In this document: positions 43,221 through 53,237 of the stretch, piece after piece
How the letters are laid out: each line of letters opens with the position of its first letter
Position numbering within the stretch: position 1 is the stretch's first letter
Source: Planctomycetota bacterium
Lineage (GTDB): Bacteria; Planctomycetota; GCA-002687715; DRQF01
NCBI GenBank assembly: GCA_020639295.1
Contig: JACKGY010000004.1
Coordinates: 620,001 to 684,000, forward strand
Length of the DNA: 64,000 bases
Direction of reading: 5' to 3'
Program-made: the position numbers and the translations under genes
Notes under the pieces: generated by a model
The model's input: only the letters and a program-made list of their open reading frames with translations
The model's database searches: none
Told to the model about the DNA's origin: nothing

Positions 43221-45512
43221 TCAGTTCCTCCCTCCAGCGGCGAAGGCCGCGATCTGGCCGACCGCGATGCCGCCATCGTTCGCCGGCACGCGCCGGTGCC
43301 GGAGCACCCGGTAGCCCTGGTCCTTGAGCAACAGGGTCGCCCGCTCGGCGAGCAGGGCGTTCTGGAAACAGCCGCCGGTCAGGACCACCCGCCGGCAGGC
43401 GGGATCGGCGAAGGCGAGCACCGCGTCGCGGATGCCGCGTGCGAGCGCCTCGTGCGCCCAGGCCGCGAGCCGCTCCGGGTCGTCACCCGCCGCCCGCGCG
43501 CGCCGCAGGCCGACGAGCAGGGGGCGCCAGTCGAGCCGATCGCCGTCGAGGCGACAGCCTAGCTCTTGCACCAGCGGCGACCGATCTCCAGGCTCGCGCT
43601 CCCGGGCCAGGAGGGCACGGGATTCGAGAGCCATCGCCGCCTGGCCTTCGTAGCTCGAGCGCGCGCCGAGACCGAGCAGGGCGGCGATGCCGTCGAAGAG
43701 ACGACCGGCGCTGGTGGTCACCGGCGCCAGGCGACCGCCGGCGATCATCCGGGTGAGGACGCGCAGCTCCTCGCGGCGGAAGAGCGTCCGGAGCTCGGTC
43801 GCCTGCTCGACCGCCGCCCCGTCGACCACGGCGAGCAGGGCCAGCAGCGCGCGCCGGGGCTCGCGCTGGGCCTGGTCACCGCCGGGCAGGCGGAAGGGGA
43901 GGAGGTGGCCGACGCGTCGGGCCGGGCCGGCGCCGAGCGCCAGGAACTCGCCGCCCCAGACGCTGCCGTCGCCTCCGTGGCCGGCTCCGTCCCAGGCCAC
44001 GGCGAGACAAGGATCGCCGACCGCCTCGTGATCCACCAGCGCGGCCAGGGCGTGGGCCTCGTGGTGACCGAGTTCGAGGACCTCGTCGGCCAGACGGCGG
44101 GCGAGGCGGCCGGCGAACCAATCCGGATGGGAGTCGGCGACGACGCGCGCGAGCGGCGCTCCGGCCAGGCGACCGAGCGTGGCGATCGAACGCGCCGCTG
44201 CCTCCTGGCTACGCAGGGTCTCGAGGTCGCCGACGTGGGGACCGAGGACGATCTCGCCCGCGCGGCCGAGGGCCACGGCCGCCTTCAGGTCGCCGCCGAG
44301 GGCCGCCAGCCCGCTGGCGTCGCCCGCGAAGGGCAGCCGGAGCGGCGCGAGCCCGCGGGCGCAGCGGATCGTGCTGGGCTCGCCGGCGATGACCCGGACG
44401 ACCGAATCGTCGATCGGGTTCCTGATCTCGCGATCGTGGCGCAGGAAGAGGTCGGCGACGCCGGCGAGCCCGGCGAGGGCCTCGTCGTCGGCGGCCAGGA
44501 TCGGATCGCCGGCGATGTTGCCGCTGGTCGCGACCAGCGGACGATCCAGCGTCCGGGCGAGCAGGTGATGCAGCGGCGTCGTCGGCAGCATCAGGCCGAG
44601 CTGGGCCAGTTCGGGGGCGACGGCCGGAGCGATCGCCGCGTCGGGTCGCCGTCGGAGGAGCACGATGGCGCCGGCGCGATCGCCGAGGGTCGCGGTCGCG
44701 GCGCCGTCGATCCGCGCCAGGCGCGCCGCCGCCTCGAGGTCGCGAACCATCAGGGCGAGCGGCTTGTCCGGTCGGTGCTTGCGTTCGCGGAGTCGCCGCA
44801 CCACCTGCTCGGAGGTGGCATCGCAGAGTAGCTGGTAGCCCCCCAGCCCCTTCAGGGCCAGGATGCCGCCGGCCTCGAGCGTCGCCGCGGCCAGCTCCAG
44901 GGCGGCCTCCGGGCCGGCCAGCTCCCGCCCACTCGGATCGACGGCCTCGAGCCGCGGTCCGCAGTCCGGACAGGCGATCGTCTCGGCGTGGAAGCGTCGA
45001 TCGGCCGGGTCGTGATACTCGCTCCGGCAGCGGGGACACATCGGGAAGGCCCGCATGCTGCTGCGGGCGCGATCCCAGGGCAGGCTCTCGACGATGCTGT
45101 AGCGCGGCCCGCAGACCGCGCAGCTGATGAAGGGGTAACGGAACCGGCGGTCGTTCGGGTCGAGGAGTTCGCGCAGGCAGGCCTCGCAGACCACGAGGTC
45201 CGGCAAGAGGGCCAGCGCCGCGGGACCTTCGAGCCGGCTCTCGCGGATGACGAATTCGACCTCGTCGACCGGATCTCGCGCCTCGCGGCCGATCGATTCG
45301 ACCCGGATGGGCGCCGACAGCCGGAGCAGGCGGTTCTCGAACTCGGCCAGTCTCGCGGCCTCGCCCTCGACCTCGATCTCGACCCCGCCCGGTCCGTTGC
45401 GGACGAAGCCGCCGAGGCCGAGGTCATGCGCCAGTCGCCAGACCGTGGGGCGGAAGCCGACTCCCTGGACCGCGCCGCCCACCTCCAGACGCAGGCGCGC
45501 GATCGTGGTCAC
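43221..45512 (-). CDS. hypF: Carbamoyltransferase HypF
   Basis: A 763-residue enzyme that makes carbamoyl-adenylate for the CN ligands. Domains in order: acylphosphatase (residues 1-90, VQGVGFRPTVWRLA), two zinc-finger segments with four CxxC pairs (about 105-190), YrdC-like (about 200-380, ILALKGLGGYQLLCDAT) and Kae1-like carbamoyltransferase (about 390-760; HHEAHALAAL, WDGAGHGGDGSVWGGEF, LTGGCFQNALLAE). Starts at GTG overlapping the hypA-like stop by four bases. Confidence 0.94.
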   Translation of the reverse strand: MTTIARLRLEVGGAVQGVGFRPTVWRLAHDLGLGGFVRNGPGGVEIEVEGEAARLAEFENRLLRLSAPIRVESIGREARDPVDEVEFVIRESRLEGPAALALLPDLVVCEACLRELLDPNDRRFRYPFISCAVCGPRYSIVESLPWDRARSSMRAFPMCPRCRSEYHDPADRRFHAETIACPDCGPRLEAVDPSGRELAGPEAALELAAATLEAGGILALKGLGGYQLLCDATSEQVVRRLRERKHRPDKPLALMVRDLEAAARLARIDGAATATLGDRAGAIVLLRRRPDAAIAPAVAPELAQLGLMLPTTPLHHLLARTLDRPLVATSGNIAGDPILAADDEALAGLAGVADLFLRHDREIRNPIDDSVVRVIAGEPSTIRCARGLAPLRLPFAGDASGLAALGGDLKAAVALGRAGEIVLGPHVGDLETLRSQEAAARSIATLGRLAGAPLARVVADSHPDWFAGRLARRLADEVLELGHHEAHALAALVDHEAVGDPCLAVAWDGAGHGGDGSVWGGEFLALGAGPARRVGHLLPFRLPGGDQAQREPRRALLALLAVVDGAAVEQATELRTLFRREELRVLTRMIAGGRLAPVTTSAGRLFDGIAALLGLGARSSYEGQAAMALESRALLAREREPGDRSPLVQELGCRLDGDRLDWRPLLVGLRRARAAGDDPERLAAWAHEALARGIRDAVLAFADPACRRVVLTGGCFQNALLAERATLLLKDQGYRVLRHRRVPANDGGIAVGQIAAFAAGGRN

Positions 45513-45784
45513 CCCTGGCCGTCACGATCCACCAGGACCGACTCGATCAACACGTCCTGGGCGTGCGGATGGCCGATGTCGTCGGAGAGCACGCAGTCGA
45601 GCCTCGCGCCCTCGGCGCGGGTGCCGGTCGCGGCCTGGACGAAGTGCTCCTCGAAGTGGCTGGGCGAGAAGTGCGACAGCGCGCCGAGCCAGACCTTGAC
45701 GCCCAGGACGCGCCCGGCGCCTTCGCGATCGGCGACCTCGTCGACCTTGCGCATCAGGCTCTTCATCAGGGACAGCTCATGCAT
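45509..45784 (-). CDS. HypA-like nickel metallochaperone lacking the zinc domain
   Basis: A 91-residue protein that matches HypA at the nickel-binding N-terminus (MHELSLMKSL) and through the first half. The segment that should hold two CxxC zinc pairs is replaced by a short loop (LSDDIGHPHAQD) before the last beta strand; only one Cys remains. Standard HypA is about 115 residues. It sits between the protease and hypF genes and overlaps both. No hypB is in the window, so nickel insertion may use this variant alone or proteins encoded elsewhere. Confidence 0.78.
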   Translation of the reverse strand: MHELSLMKSLMRKVDEVADREGAGRVLGVKVWLGALSHFSPSHFEEHFVQAATGTRAEGARLDCVLSDDIGHPHAQDVLIESVLVDRDGQG

Positions 45785-46235
45785 CGTCGATCTCCTCGCG
45801 GATGAGGGCGACGACCTGGTCGAGCGCCCCGAGGACGGCGGGCGAGGGGCTGCTGCCGGTGGCGAAGTCGGCGCCCTCGATGCCGTAGATCAGCACCCGG
45901 TCCGGCAGGCGACCGAGCGCGCGTCCGAGTTCGATGGCCTCCGCCAGGCCGAGCGCATGGCTCGAGGTCGACGAGAACAGGGCCGCGCTGAGCGAGGCCT
46001 CGGTCGCGTCGATCACCCGGAGCTCGCCCGCCTGGCCCCCGGAAAGGAGAGCGTCGACCAGGATGGCCTGGTCGGCGCCCTCCCAGGCGAGGAGGAGGTC
46101 CATTCCGTCGCCGTCGTGCTCGAGCACGCGGCAGTTGGCGGGCGGCAACGCGGCGAGGCGCCGGGCGACGAGCAGGCCGATGGCGTCGTCGCCGCGCCTC
46201 TCTTGTCCGATTCCGATGACCACGGTGCCGCCCAT
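45777..46235 (-). CDS. Hydrogenase maturation endopeptidase (HyaD/HycI family)
   Basis: A 152-residue protease that trims the C-terminus of the large subunit after nickel insertion. GIGQERRGDDAIG is the family's glycine-rich start (Gln replaces the usual Asn); ILVDALLSGG and SSHALGL give the other conserved acidic and His positions that sense nickel. It lies directly downstream of the large subunit gene, its likely substrate. Confidence 0.87.
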   Translation of the reverse strand: MGGTVVIGIGQERRGDDAIGLLVARRLAALPPANCRVLEHDGDGMDLLLAWEGADQAILVDALLSGGQAGELRVIDATEASLSAALFSSTSSHALGLAEAIELGRALGRLPDRVLIYGIEGADFATGSSPSPAVLGALDQVVALIREEIDDA

Positions 46236-46238
46236 CGA

Positions 46239-47531
46239 TCAATCCCCGTCGATCTCGAGCTTCAGGAAGTGGGTCGCGCAGGAGATGCAGGGGTCGTAGT
46301 TGCGGATCGCCTGCTCGCACTTCCAGGTGAGGTTCTCCTGGTCGAGGTCGATGTGCTCGGTCACGAAGTGACGGAGGTCGGCCTCGATCGCGGGCAGGTT
46401 CTGCGCCGTCGGCGGGATGATCCGGGCGCTGACGATGTCGCCCTTCTCGTCCACCTCGTAGCGATGGTAGAGGATGCCCCGGGGCGCTTCGGTGCAGCCG
46501 TGGCCCACGCCGGCCTTGATCTCGTAGTCGACGAAGGGGCGGTCCGGCCGCTCGTAGGCGTCGAGGATGCGGATGGCCTCGGCGCAGGCCTCGACCGTCT
46601 CGACCGCGCGGACGACGATGCTCTTGAACGGGTTGTCGCAACGGGCGCCCAGACCGGCTCGGTCGGCCGCCTCGCGCGCGATCGGGCTGAGCCGATCACG
46701 GTTGAGGTTGTAGCGCGCCTGGGGCCCGACGAAGTAGGGACCCCGGGCCTTGATCCGACCGTGCAGGGCGTTCGAGTGCCGCACGTGCAGCTCCTCGAAG
46801 TGCTCGAGGAAGTCGTCCTTCTTGATCCGTAGGCCGGCCGTCGAGGCGATGTCGCCCTCGTTGAAGGGGTACTCCTCGGGATGGAGGAGCGCCACGTACT
46901 CGTGCTGGGGCTCGAAGTCGGGGAAGGGGAGGCCGGCGACGAAATCCACCGTCTTGACCGCGGCGTCGAGAGCCCAGTCGAGCTCCTTGCGCAGCTTGGC
47001 GAAATCCTCGCGCAGGGGCACGCGATAGAAGCCGCCGACGCGGACGTTGATGGGATGGATCTCGCGGCCGGCCAGGGTGGTGACGATCTCGTTGCCGATC
47101 TTCTTCAGACGCAGTCCCTGCTCGACCACCGCGCGATGGTCGCGCGCCAGGCTGATGGCGTCCTGGTAGCCGAGGAAGTCGGGCGCATGGAGCATGTAGA
47201 CGTGGAGCACGTGGCTCTCGATCCACTCGCCGCAATAGAGCAGCCGGCGCAGCTCGCGGAGCTGGCCGCCGACGGTGACCCCGAAGGCCTGCTCCATCGC
47301 GTGCACCGCGCTCATCTGGTAGGCGACCGGACAGATGCCGCAGATGCGGGCGGTGATGTCCGAGGCCTCGATGTACTTGCGTCCGCGCAGGAAGGCCTCG
47401 AAGAACCGGGGCGGCTCGTAGATGCGGACCTGGACGTCCTCGACCTTGCCGTCCCGGACCTTGACGGTCATCCCACCCTCACCCTCGACCCGGGCCAGGT
47501 AGTCGACCTTGATCTCGCGTGCTTCGCTCAT
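46239..47531 (-). CDS. hydA: [NiFe] hydrogenase large (alpha) subunit, group 3b-like
   Basis: A 430-residue catalytic subunit. Nickel ligands: RICGIC (Cys64, Cys67) and DPCISC (Cys415, Cys418) followed by His421, after which a nine-residue tail remains for cleavage by the protease. Its length and partners (NAD(P)/FAD subunit, small subunit, Fe-S subunit) match group 3b bidirectional NADP-linked enzymes (sulfhydrogenase type). The ATG at 47531 overlaps the small subunit stop by four bases. The enzyme either consumes or evolves H2 in the cytoplasm. Confidence 0.93.
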   Translation of the reverse strand: MSEAREIKVDYLARVEGEGGMTVKVRDGKVEDVQVRIYEPPRFFEAFLRGRKYIEASDITARICGICPVAYQMSAVHAMEQAFGVTVGGQLRELRRLLYCGEWIESHVLHVYMLHAPDFLGYQDAISLARDHRAVVEQGLRLKKIGNEIVTTLAGREIHPINVRVGGFYRVPLREDFAKLRKELDWALDAAVKTVDFVAGLPFPDFEPQHEYVALLHPEEYPFNEGDIASTAGLRIKKDDFLEHFEELHVRHSNALHGRIKARGPYFVGPQARYNLNRDRLSPIAREAADRAGLGARCDNPFKSIVVRAVETVEACAEAIRILDAYERPDRPFVDYEIKAGVGHGCTEAPRGILYHRYEVDEKGDIVSARIIPPTAQNLPAIEADLRHFVTEHIDLDQENLTWKCEQAIRNYDPCISCATHFLKLEIDGD

Positions 47532-48325
47532 GATTTCGACTCCGGGACCTTGCCGCTGGTGACCAGCTCGCGATGCTCGCGGTAGGCCTTGGCGTTGACG
47601 TAGAAGCTGGCGAAAGCCCGCTCCCGATCGCGCGCGCTGGCACCGAGGTCCGCCAGACGGTGATCGAGAGCGGCCATGTTGGGAGTGTCCATCGGGCCGT
47701 AGCAGCCGAAGCAACCCCGGTCGTAGCTGGGGCAGAGGGCGCCGCAGCCGGCATGGGTCACCGGGCCGAGGCAGGTGTCGCCCCGCGCGACCATCGTGCA
47801 GGTCACGCCCTTGCGCTTGCACTCGACGCAGAGGCTGTGATGCGGGATGCGTGGCGCGCGACCCTGGACCGCGGACAGGACCAGCTCCAGGAGCTGCAAC
47901 TTGTTGATGGGACAGCCCTGCAGCTCGAAGTCGACCTTGACGTGCTTCGAGATCGGGTCGGAGGTGGTCAGCGTGTCGATGAACTCGGGCGAGGCGTAGA
48001 CCGTGCGGATGAAGTCGCCGACCTCGCCGAAGTTCTTCAGGGCCTGGATGCCGCCGCTGGTCGCGCAGGCGCCGATCGTGACCAGGCTGCGCGATTGCTT
48101 GCGGATCTCGACGATGCGTTGGGCGTCGTGGGGCGTGGTCACCGAGCCCTCCACGATCGAGAGATCGTAGGGACCGGCCACCGTCGCGCGCGTCGCCTCG
48201 AGGAAGTAGGCGATCTCGATGGCGTCGGCGACGGCCAGGAGCTCGTCCTCGCAGTCGAGGAGACTGAGCTGGCAGCCGTCGCAGGACGCGAACTTCCAGA
48301 CCGCGACCTTGAGTTTCTTGCTCAT
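47528..48325 (-). CDS. hydD: [NiFe] hydrogenase small (delta) subunit, group 3b-like
   Basis: A 265-residue cytoplasmic small subunit with no Tat signal. The proximal cluster begins at ASCDGCQLSLL (Cys15, Cys18); further Cys groups include GACATSGG, QGCPINK and the ferredoxin-like CVECKRKGVTC, HAGCGALCPSYDRGCFGC. It passes electrons between HydA and the FAD subunit. The ATG at 48325 shares one base with the preceding stop. Confidence 0.92.
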   Translation of the reverse strand: MSKKLKVAVWKFASCDGCQLSLLDCEDELLAVADAIEIAYFLEATRATVAGPYDLSIVEGSVTTPHDAQRIVEIRKQSRSLVTIGACATSGGIQALKNFGEVGDFIRTVYASPEFIDTLTTSDPISKHVKVDFELQGCPINKLQLLELVLSAVQGRAPRIPHHSLCVECKRKGVTCTMVARGDTCLGPVTHAGCGALCPSYDRGCFGCYGPMDTPNMAALDHRLADLGASARDRERAFASFYVNAKAYREHRELVTSGKVPESKS

Positions 48326-49170
48326 CACATCTCCCTGGTCGCGAGCAGGTTCGCGATCCGTTCCAAGGGGTAGACGGGGCCGGTCTTGCATACGAACTCC
48401 GGGCCGACCTGACAGTGGCCGCAGAGACCGACACCGCACTTCATGTTGCGTTCCATGGACACCCAGATGGAGTCCTGGTTCATCCCGGCATCGAGCAGCG
48501 TCTGCGCGGAGTACTGCATCATGATCTCGGGGCCGCAGACCAGGGCGGCGGCGCCGTCGACCTCGAAGGGGTTGCGCCGGACCAGACGCGTCACCGTGCC
48601 GACGTTGCCGAACCAGCTCGAATCGGCGGCGTCCACGGTGATGAGCACGTCGAGTTCCATCCGGCCGCGCCAGCCGCTGAGCTCGTTGGCGAAGAGGATG
48701 TCCTCCGGCCGCCGCGCGCCGTAGAGCAGGGACACGCGGCCGAAGTCCTCGCGGTTGGCCAGGATGTGGTAGACCACCGGGCGCAAGGGCGCGAGTCCGA
48801 TGCCGCCCGCCATGATGATCAGGTCGCGGCCCTTCAGGCTCTCGATCGGCCAGGGCTTGCCGTAGGGGCCGCGCAGGCCCACGACCTCGCCTGCCTTCAT
48901 CGCGCAGAGCTTGCGGGTGACGTTGCCGCAGGCCCGGATGGTGTGCACCAGGGGGCCGGTGCCGTGGGTCGGTCCGCTGATCGAGATCGCGGACTCGCCG
49001 ACGCCGAAGGCCCAGAGCATGTTGAACTGTCCCGGTTCGCCGCGGTCGGCCTGCAGCCAAGCCTCCGCGGGTTCGAGGGCCATCGACCAGGTGTCCGCCG
49101 TCTCCTGCCACTTGTCGCGCAGCACGTAGGGGACGGGACGCAGGGTCTCAGCCTTGGTTGTCAGGGTCAT
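48325..49170 (-). CDS. hydG: Hydrogenase FAD/NAD(P)-binding (gamma) subunit
   Basis: A 281-residue flavoprotein of the ferredoxin-NADP reductase type: FAD region with SISGPT, NAD(P) site AGGIGLAPLRPVVYH, and a C-terminal [2Fe-2S] ligand set CGVGLCGHCQVGPEFVC. Exchanges electrons with NAD(P)H. Overlaps the cyclic-nucleotide-binding gene by 23 bases and the small subunit gene by one. Confidence 0.92.
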   Translation of the reverse strand: MTLTTKAETLRPVPYVLRDKWQETADTWSMALEPAEAWLQADRGEPGQFNMLWAFGVGESAISISGPTHGTGPLVHTIRACGNVTRKLCAMKAGEVVGLRGPYGKPWPIESLKGRDLIIMAGGIGLAPLRPVVYHILANREDFGRVSLLYGARRPEDILFANELSGWRGRMELDVLITVDAADSSWFGNVGTVTRLVRRNPFEVDGAAALVCGPEIMMQYSAQTLLDAGMNQDSIWVSMERNMKCGVGLCGHCQVGPEFVCKTGPVYPLERIANLLATREM

Positions 49171-49636
49171 CGTCTTTCTTCCCGTAGATGTCGATGATCT
49201 GGAGCCGAGCCGCTTCGAGGCGCCGGGCGGCGACCGCCGCGAAGCGCTTCATGAAGTCGTAGCCGAGGACCGGATCGTCATCGCATTTCTTGCGCAGGCA
49301 GTGGCCGTCGAAGCGCACCGCCCGGGTGAGTTCCAGGGCCCGGATGTCGAAGTGCCAGCGATAGGGCTCGAACAGCCAGGACCAGCCGACGACCGAGTTC
49401 TCCGACACGGTCTCGAGGCGCAGGGCGCCGGAGCTGGGCACGTAGATCTCCACCGCGACCCGGCCGTGCCGGATGGCGAGGAAGAAATCGGCGGCCGTGC
49501 CCTGGCGGGCGATGAGCTCGCCGGGCTGATAGACGACGTTGCTGCCGCAGCCGGCCACGAGGGCCAGATCCTCCGCCTTCATCCCGTCGAAGAAGTCGTG
49601 GCTGCCGAGCAGCTTTTCGATGGTCATGTCCTCCAT
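49148..49636 (-). CDS. Cyclic-nucleotide-binding domain protein of the hydrogenase operon
   Basis: A 162-residue protein consisting of one Crp-type cyclic-nucleotide-binding domain (FFDGMKAEDLALVAG, GELIARQGTAADFFLAIRHG) with no helix-turn-helix after it; a long C-terminal helix ends in KKDDDP. It is probably not a DNA-binding regulator but a subunit or allosteric partner of the hydrogenase. Similar genes occur in other group 3b operons. AGGAGG stands six bases before the ATG. Confidence 0.83.
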   Translation of the reverse strand: MEDMTIEKLLGSHDFFDGMKAEDLALVAGCGSNVVYQPGELIARQGTAADFFLAIRHGRVAVEIYVPSSGALRLETVSENSVVGWSWLFEPYRWHFDIRALELTRAVRFDGHCLRKKCDDDPVLGYDFMKRFAAVAARRLEAARLQIIDIYGKKDDDPDNQG

Positions 49637-49651
49637 GGTCGTCCTCCTGTT

Positions 49652-50766
<1,115 letters not shown>

Positions 50767-50770
<4 letters not shown>

Positions 50771-50913
50771 GTCGTTGTTCGCTCGTCTCGCCCGGGCCGC
50801 GCGCCATCGTTCCGGGGACGACGCCGCGTCCACAGGAACAGCACGAAGACCGGGACCATCAGTGGAAAGGGATGAGGGGAAAGAACATCGATGTGGGCGA
50901 GTAACTCGAGCAT
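50767..50913 (-). CDS. Small single-membrane-span protein ahead of the hydrogenase operon
   Basis: A possible 48-residue protein: a short N-terminal part (MLELLAHIDVLSPHPF), one hydrophobic helix (PLMVPVFVLFLW) and a very basic C-terminus (RRRPRNDGARPGRDERTTT). GGGAG lies eight bases upstream of the ATG, and its stop overlaps the hydB start in the same ATGA arrangement used throughout the operon. That coupling is the main support. It could anchor the enzyme to the membrane or be a leader for translation. No homologue recognised. Confidence 0.5.
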
Positions 50914-51257
50914 GTCATCGACTCCCGAAAGAGCGCCGCGAAGGAAGTGATCGCGACCTGACAGTCTCGTCGGAACGTGAGCAAAGCCCGGGCCGTTGGG
51001 CGACTGAGCCGGCGTTCCAGGGGATTGCGCCAACCCGGGCCGCGATCAGCGGCAGACTGCGTGATCAGCCGTTAATCGCCGGTTCGAAGCGTTTCGGGCC
51101 CGGTCTCGTTCTGGGGCTTTTCCCCGCCGGTTCGGCGCGTGGTCTGGGCCAAATGGGACAGGCTCGGTCAGGGCACGCGCGCGCCACGAGTTCGCCGTAG
51201 GCAGCGGTCGCCGGAACTGCGATGATGCCGCCTTCCTTGATGATGGAGAGATCGCAG
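50914..51257. promoter_or_regulatory. Divergent promoter region, hydrogenase operon / lipoprotein gene
   Basis: These 344 bases must hold the hydrogenase operon promoter (minus) and that of the small lipoprotein (plus). I see no FNR-like TTGAT/ATCAA box and no convincing -35/-10 pair, only a GATCAGC(G/C)G pair repeated near 51046 and 51063. Nothing else is evident. Confidence 0.4.
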
Positions 51258-51572
51258 ATGAAGACTCCGTTGCTGCTCGTCGCCCTGCTCGCGCTCGGTG
51301 CCTGTTCGAGTCGAAGCTTCTCGGCGCGGCTCGATCTCGCGCCCGGCGGCAGCTTCAGTCACCGCGGCGCGGGGGGCGAGGTCGCGGTCGAGAACGAGGG
51401 CCCGGGCAGCGTCGAGGTGAGCACCGAGGACGAGGACGGGCACCAGCAGGTCGAGACCACGCTCGATGCCGACGAGGACTGCGAACTCGAACTCGAGGAG
51501 GGCGGGCGGCTGAAGATCCGCAACGATTCGGAACGCCTGGCGCGCGTCCGCATCGAGGGCGAGGAAGACTGA
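51258..51572 (+). CDS. Small acidic lipoprotein
   Basis: A 104-residue protein with a lipoprotein signal (LLLVALLALGAC, Cys16). The mature part is very acidic (ENEGPGSVEVSTEDEDG, DADEDCELELEEGG) and has the alternating pattern of a single small beta domain. GGAGAG precedes the ATG; the frame upstream of it is non-coding. Function unknown. Confidence 0.7.
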   Translation: MKTPLLLVALLALGACSSRSFSARLDLAPGGSFSHRGAGGEVAVENEGPGSVEVSTEDEDGHQQVETTLDADEDCELELEEGGRLKIRNDSERLARVRIEGEED

Positions 51573-51677
51573 GGCCGCGGAGCGCTCGAACGCGCGTTCA
51601 GCGCCACGAATGGAGGCGGGCCGGGCCCGAGGGCCCGGCCCGCGCCGCGGCGAGTCGATCGTGGCTCCCGGCGCGGC

Positions 51678-52961
51678 TCAGCCGCGCGGGTCGGCGCAGC
51701 GGCCGTGGAAGAGGATCAGCCCGCTCTTGCCGTCGACGATGAAGAAGAGGAAGGGCTCATCGCAGCAGAACTCCAGCGGCTTCGAGGGCTGCATGGCCGA
51801 GCCGACCTTCATGATCAGGGCGGTGGCGGCCGCCGCCTCGGTTCCCTTCTCGTCGACCGCGACATAGGACTGGTGGATCGCTCGCGAGATGAAGAGCTGC
51901 CCGGCTCCGTCGTCGATGCCGCCGAAGTCGGCGTCGCCCCCGCCGAAGGCCCGCTTCATGCCCATGGCGCTGAGGATCTCGGCCAGCTCGAGCTTGCGTT
52001 CGATCTTGAACCTGGGCAGCCGGAGGATGACGTCGGTGGCGGCGAGCTTGCCGAGCAGCGCGTCCAGACGGCGACCGGTCAAGGACTTCTCGACCGTGGC
52101 CAGGTCGTGGCGCCGCGACGGCAGGACGATGACCATCGACTGGTCGCCCTGGGCATAGGGCAGGCGCAGGACCCGCATGTCGTCCCGCTCCAGGTAATCG
52201 AAGGCACTCCGCCGGGCCATCATCGGGATGGAGACCGGCTTGCCGGCGGCGAGTTCGAAGTCCTGGTCCTGGGTGGCGTGATCGGAGAAGGGCTCGGCCC
52301 AGGCGTTCTTGAAGTAGATCGCGTTGGTGAGCACCAGTCGGGTGAGATCCGAGATAGCGTCCGGCGGCAGGAGGTCGCGGATCTTGTCATGGGTGTCGCG
52401 GGCGATCTGGTCGTTGATCGCCTGGCGCGAGCCCCTCGGGTCGCCGGCGAAGTCGAGCTGGTGCAGCTCGCTCAGGAATCCCTCCTTCAGGCGACGCAGG
52501 TAGTCGGCGCGGAAGGGGTGGCCCTTCTGGCCCCAGAGGGCGTTGGCGAGACTCAGCGTGGCCACGGGCCGCCCTCCGTCCGGGCGCTTGTGCCCGGGTC
52601 GGCGATCGTCGTCGATCTCCCGATCGAGCTGGGCGATGAGGCTGCGCACCGAGCGCTCGAACTCGGCGCTGGTGGGCGCGAAGTCCTCGATGCCGAGCAC
52701 CCTCGCCATCTCCGCCGCGGTCTCGCCGCGGGCGCCGGCGTAGGCCATGTAGAGCGCGGTGGAGATGCTCGCCGGCGAGAAGAACATGTTGCCCTCCGCG
52801 TCGAGGCGAGGCGCCAGGGCGAAGGAGAAGTCGTTCGAGGCCTCGACGATCGGACGGGCCGGTCGGTGGCCTTCCGACTGGGCCGAAGTCAGGCCGGCGA
52901 CGAGCGCCAGGGCGAGAAGGAAGAGGACGATGATCATGGGCTTGATGTCGCGGTGATACAT
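51678..52961 (-). CDS. Secreted serpin (serine/cysteine protease inhibitor)
   Basis: A 427-residue serpin with a signal peptide (IVLFLLALALVAGLTSAQ). Typical segments: FFSPASISTALYMAYAGARGETAAEM, LTNAIYFKNAWAEPF, LPRFKIE and the C-terminal EPFLFFIVD. The reactive-loop hinge reads DEKGTEAAAATA, small residues at P15-P8, so it should be inhibitory. The P1 residue cannot be fixed by eye because the loop is about two residues longer than in antitrypsin. Extracellular; it would inhibit exogenous or own proteases. GAGGAG precedes the ATG. Confidence 0.92.
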   Translation of the reverse strand: MYHRDIKPMIIVLFLLALALVAGLTSAQSEGHRPARPIVEASNDFSFALAPRLDAEGNMFFSPASISTALYMAYAGARGETAAEMARVLGIEDFAPTSAEFERSVRSLIAQLDREIDDDRRPGHKRPDGGRPVATLSLANALWGQKGHPFRADYLRRLKEGFLSELHQLDFAGDPRGSRQAINDQIARDTHDKIRDLLPPDAISDLTRLVLTNAIYFKNAWAEPFSDHATQDQDFELAAGKPVSIPMMARRSAFDYLERDDMRVLRLPYAQGDQSMVIVLPSRRHDLATVEKSLTGRRLDALLGKLAATDVILRLPRFKIERKLELAEILSAMGMKRAFGGGDADFGGIDDGAGQLFISRAIHQSYVAVDEKGTEAAAATALIMKVGSAMQPSKPLEFCCDEPFLFFIVDGKSGLILFHGRCADPRG

Positions 52962-53237
52962 GGCGGCGATTCTCCTCGTGCGTCTGCCGCCACCGACGCC
53001 GACCCGGAGGGCGAGTTCCAGGAAATGCTGGTGTCCGGGGAGGACGGGAGGACTCGAGCGCCGACCCGGAGCCGGGAGCTTCGCCCTCCCTGACCCGGGC
53101 ATGGACCGGGGATCGGCGAGCTGAGATGATCGGTGCTTCGGCGCTTGCGGGCGGGGACTTCGGCGGGCCGACATGGGACGGCCGCGACCGGGAACACCGA
53201 GAGACCCCTTCGCGACAGCAGCGGGGAGCACGACGGC

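Noticed and set aside
51080..51110. tRNA-like GGTTCGAAGC T-loop
   Set aside because: No acceptor or anticodon stem can be built around it; no tRNA or rRNA gene was found anywhere in the window.
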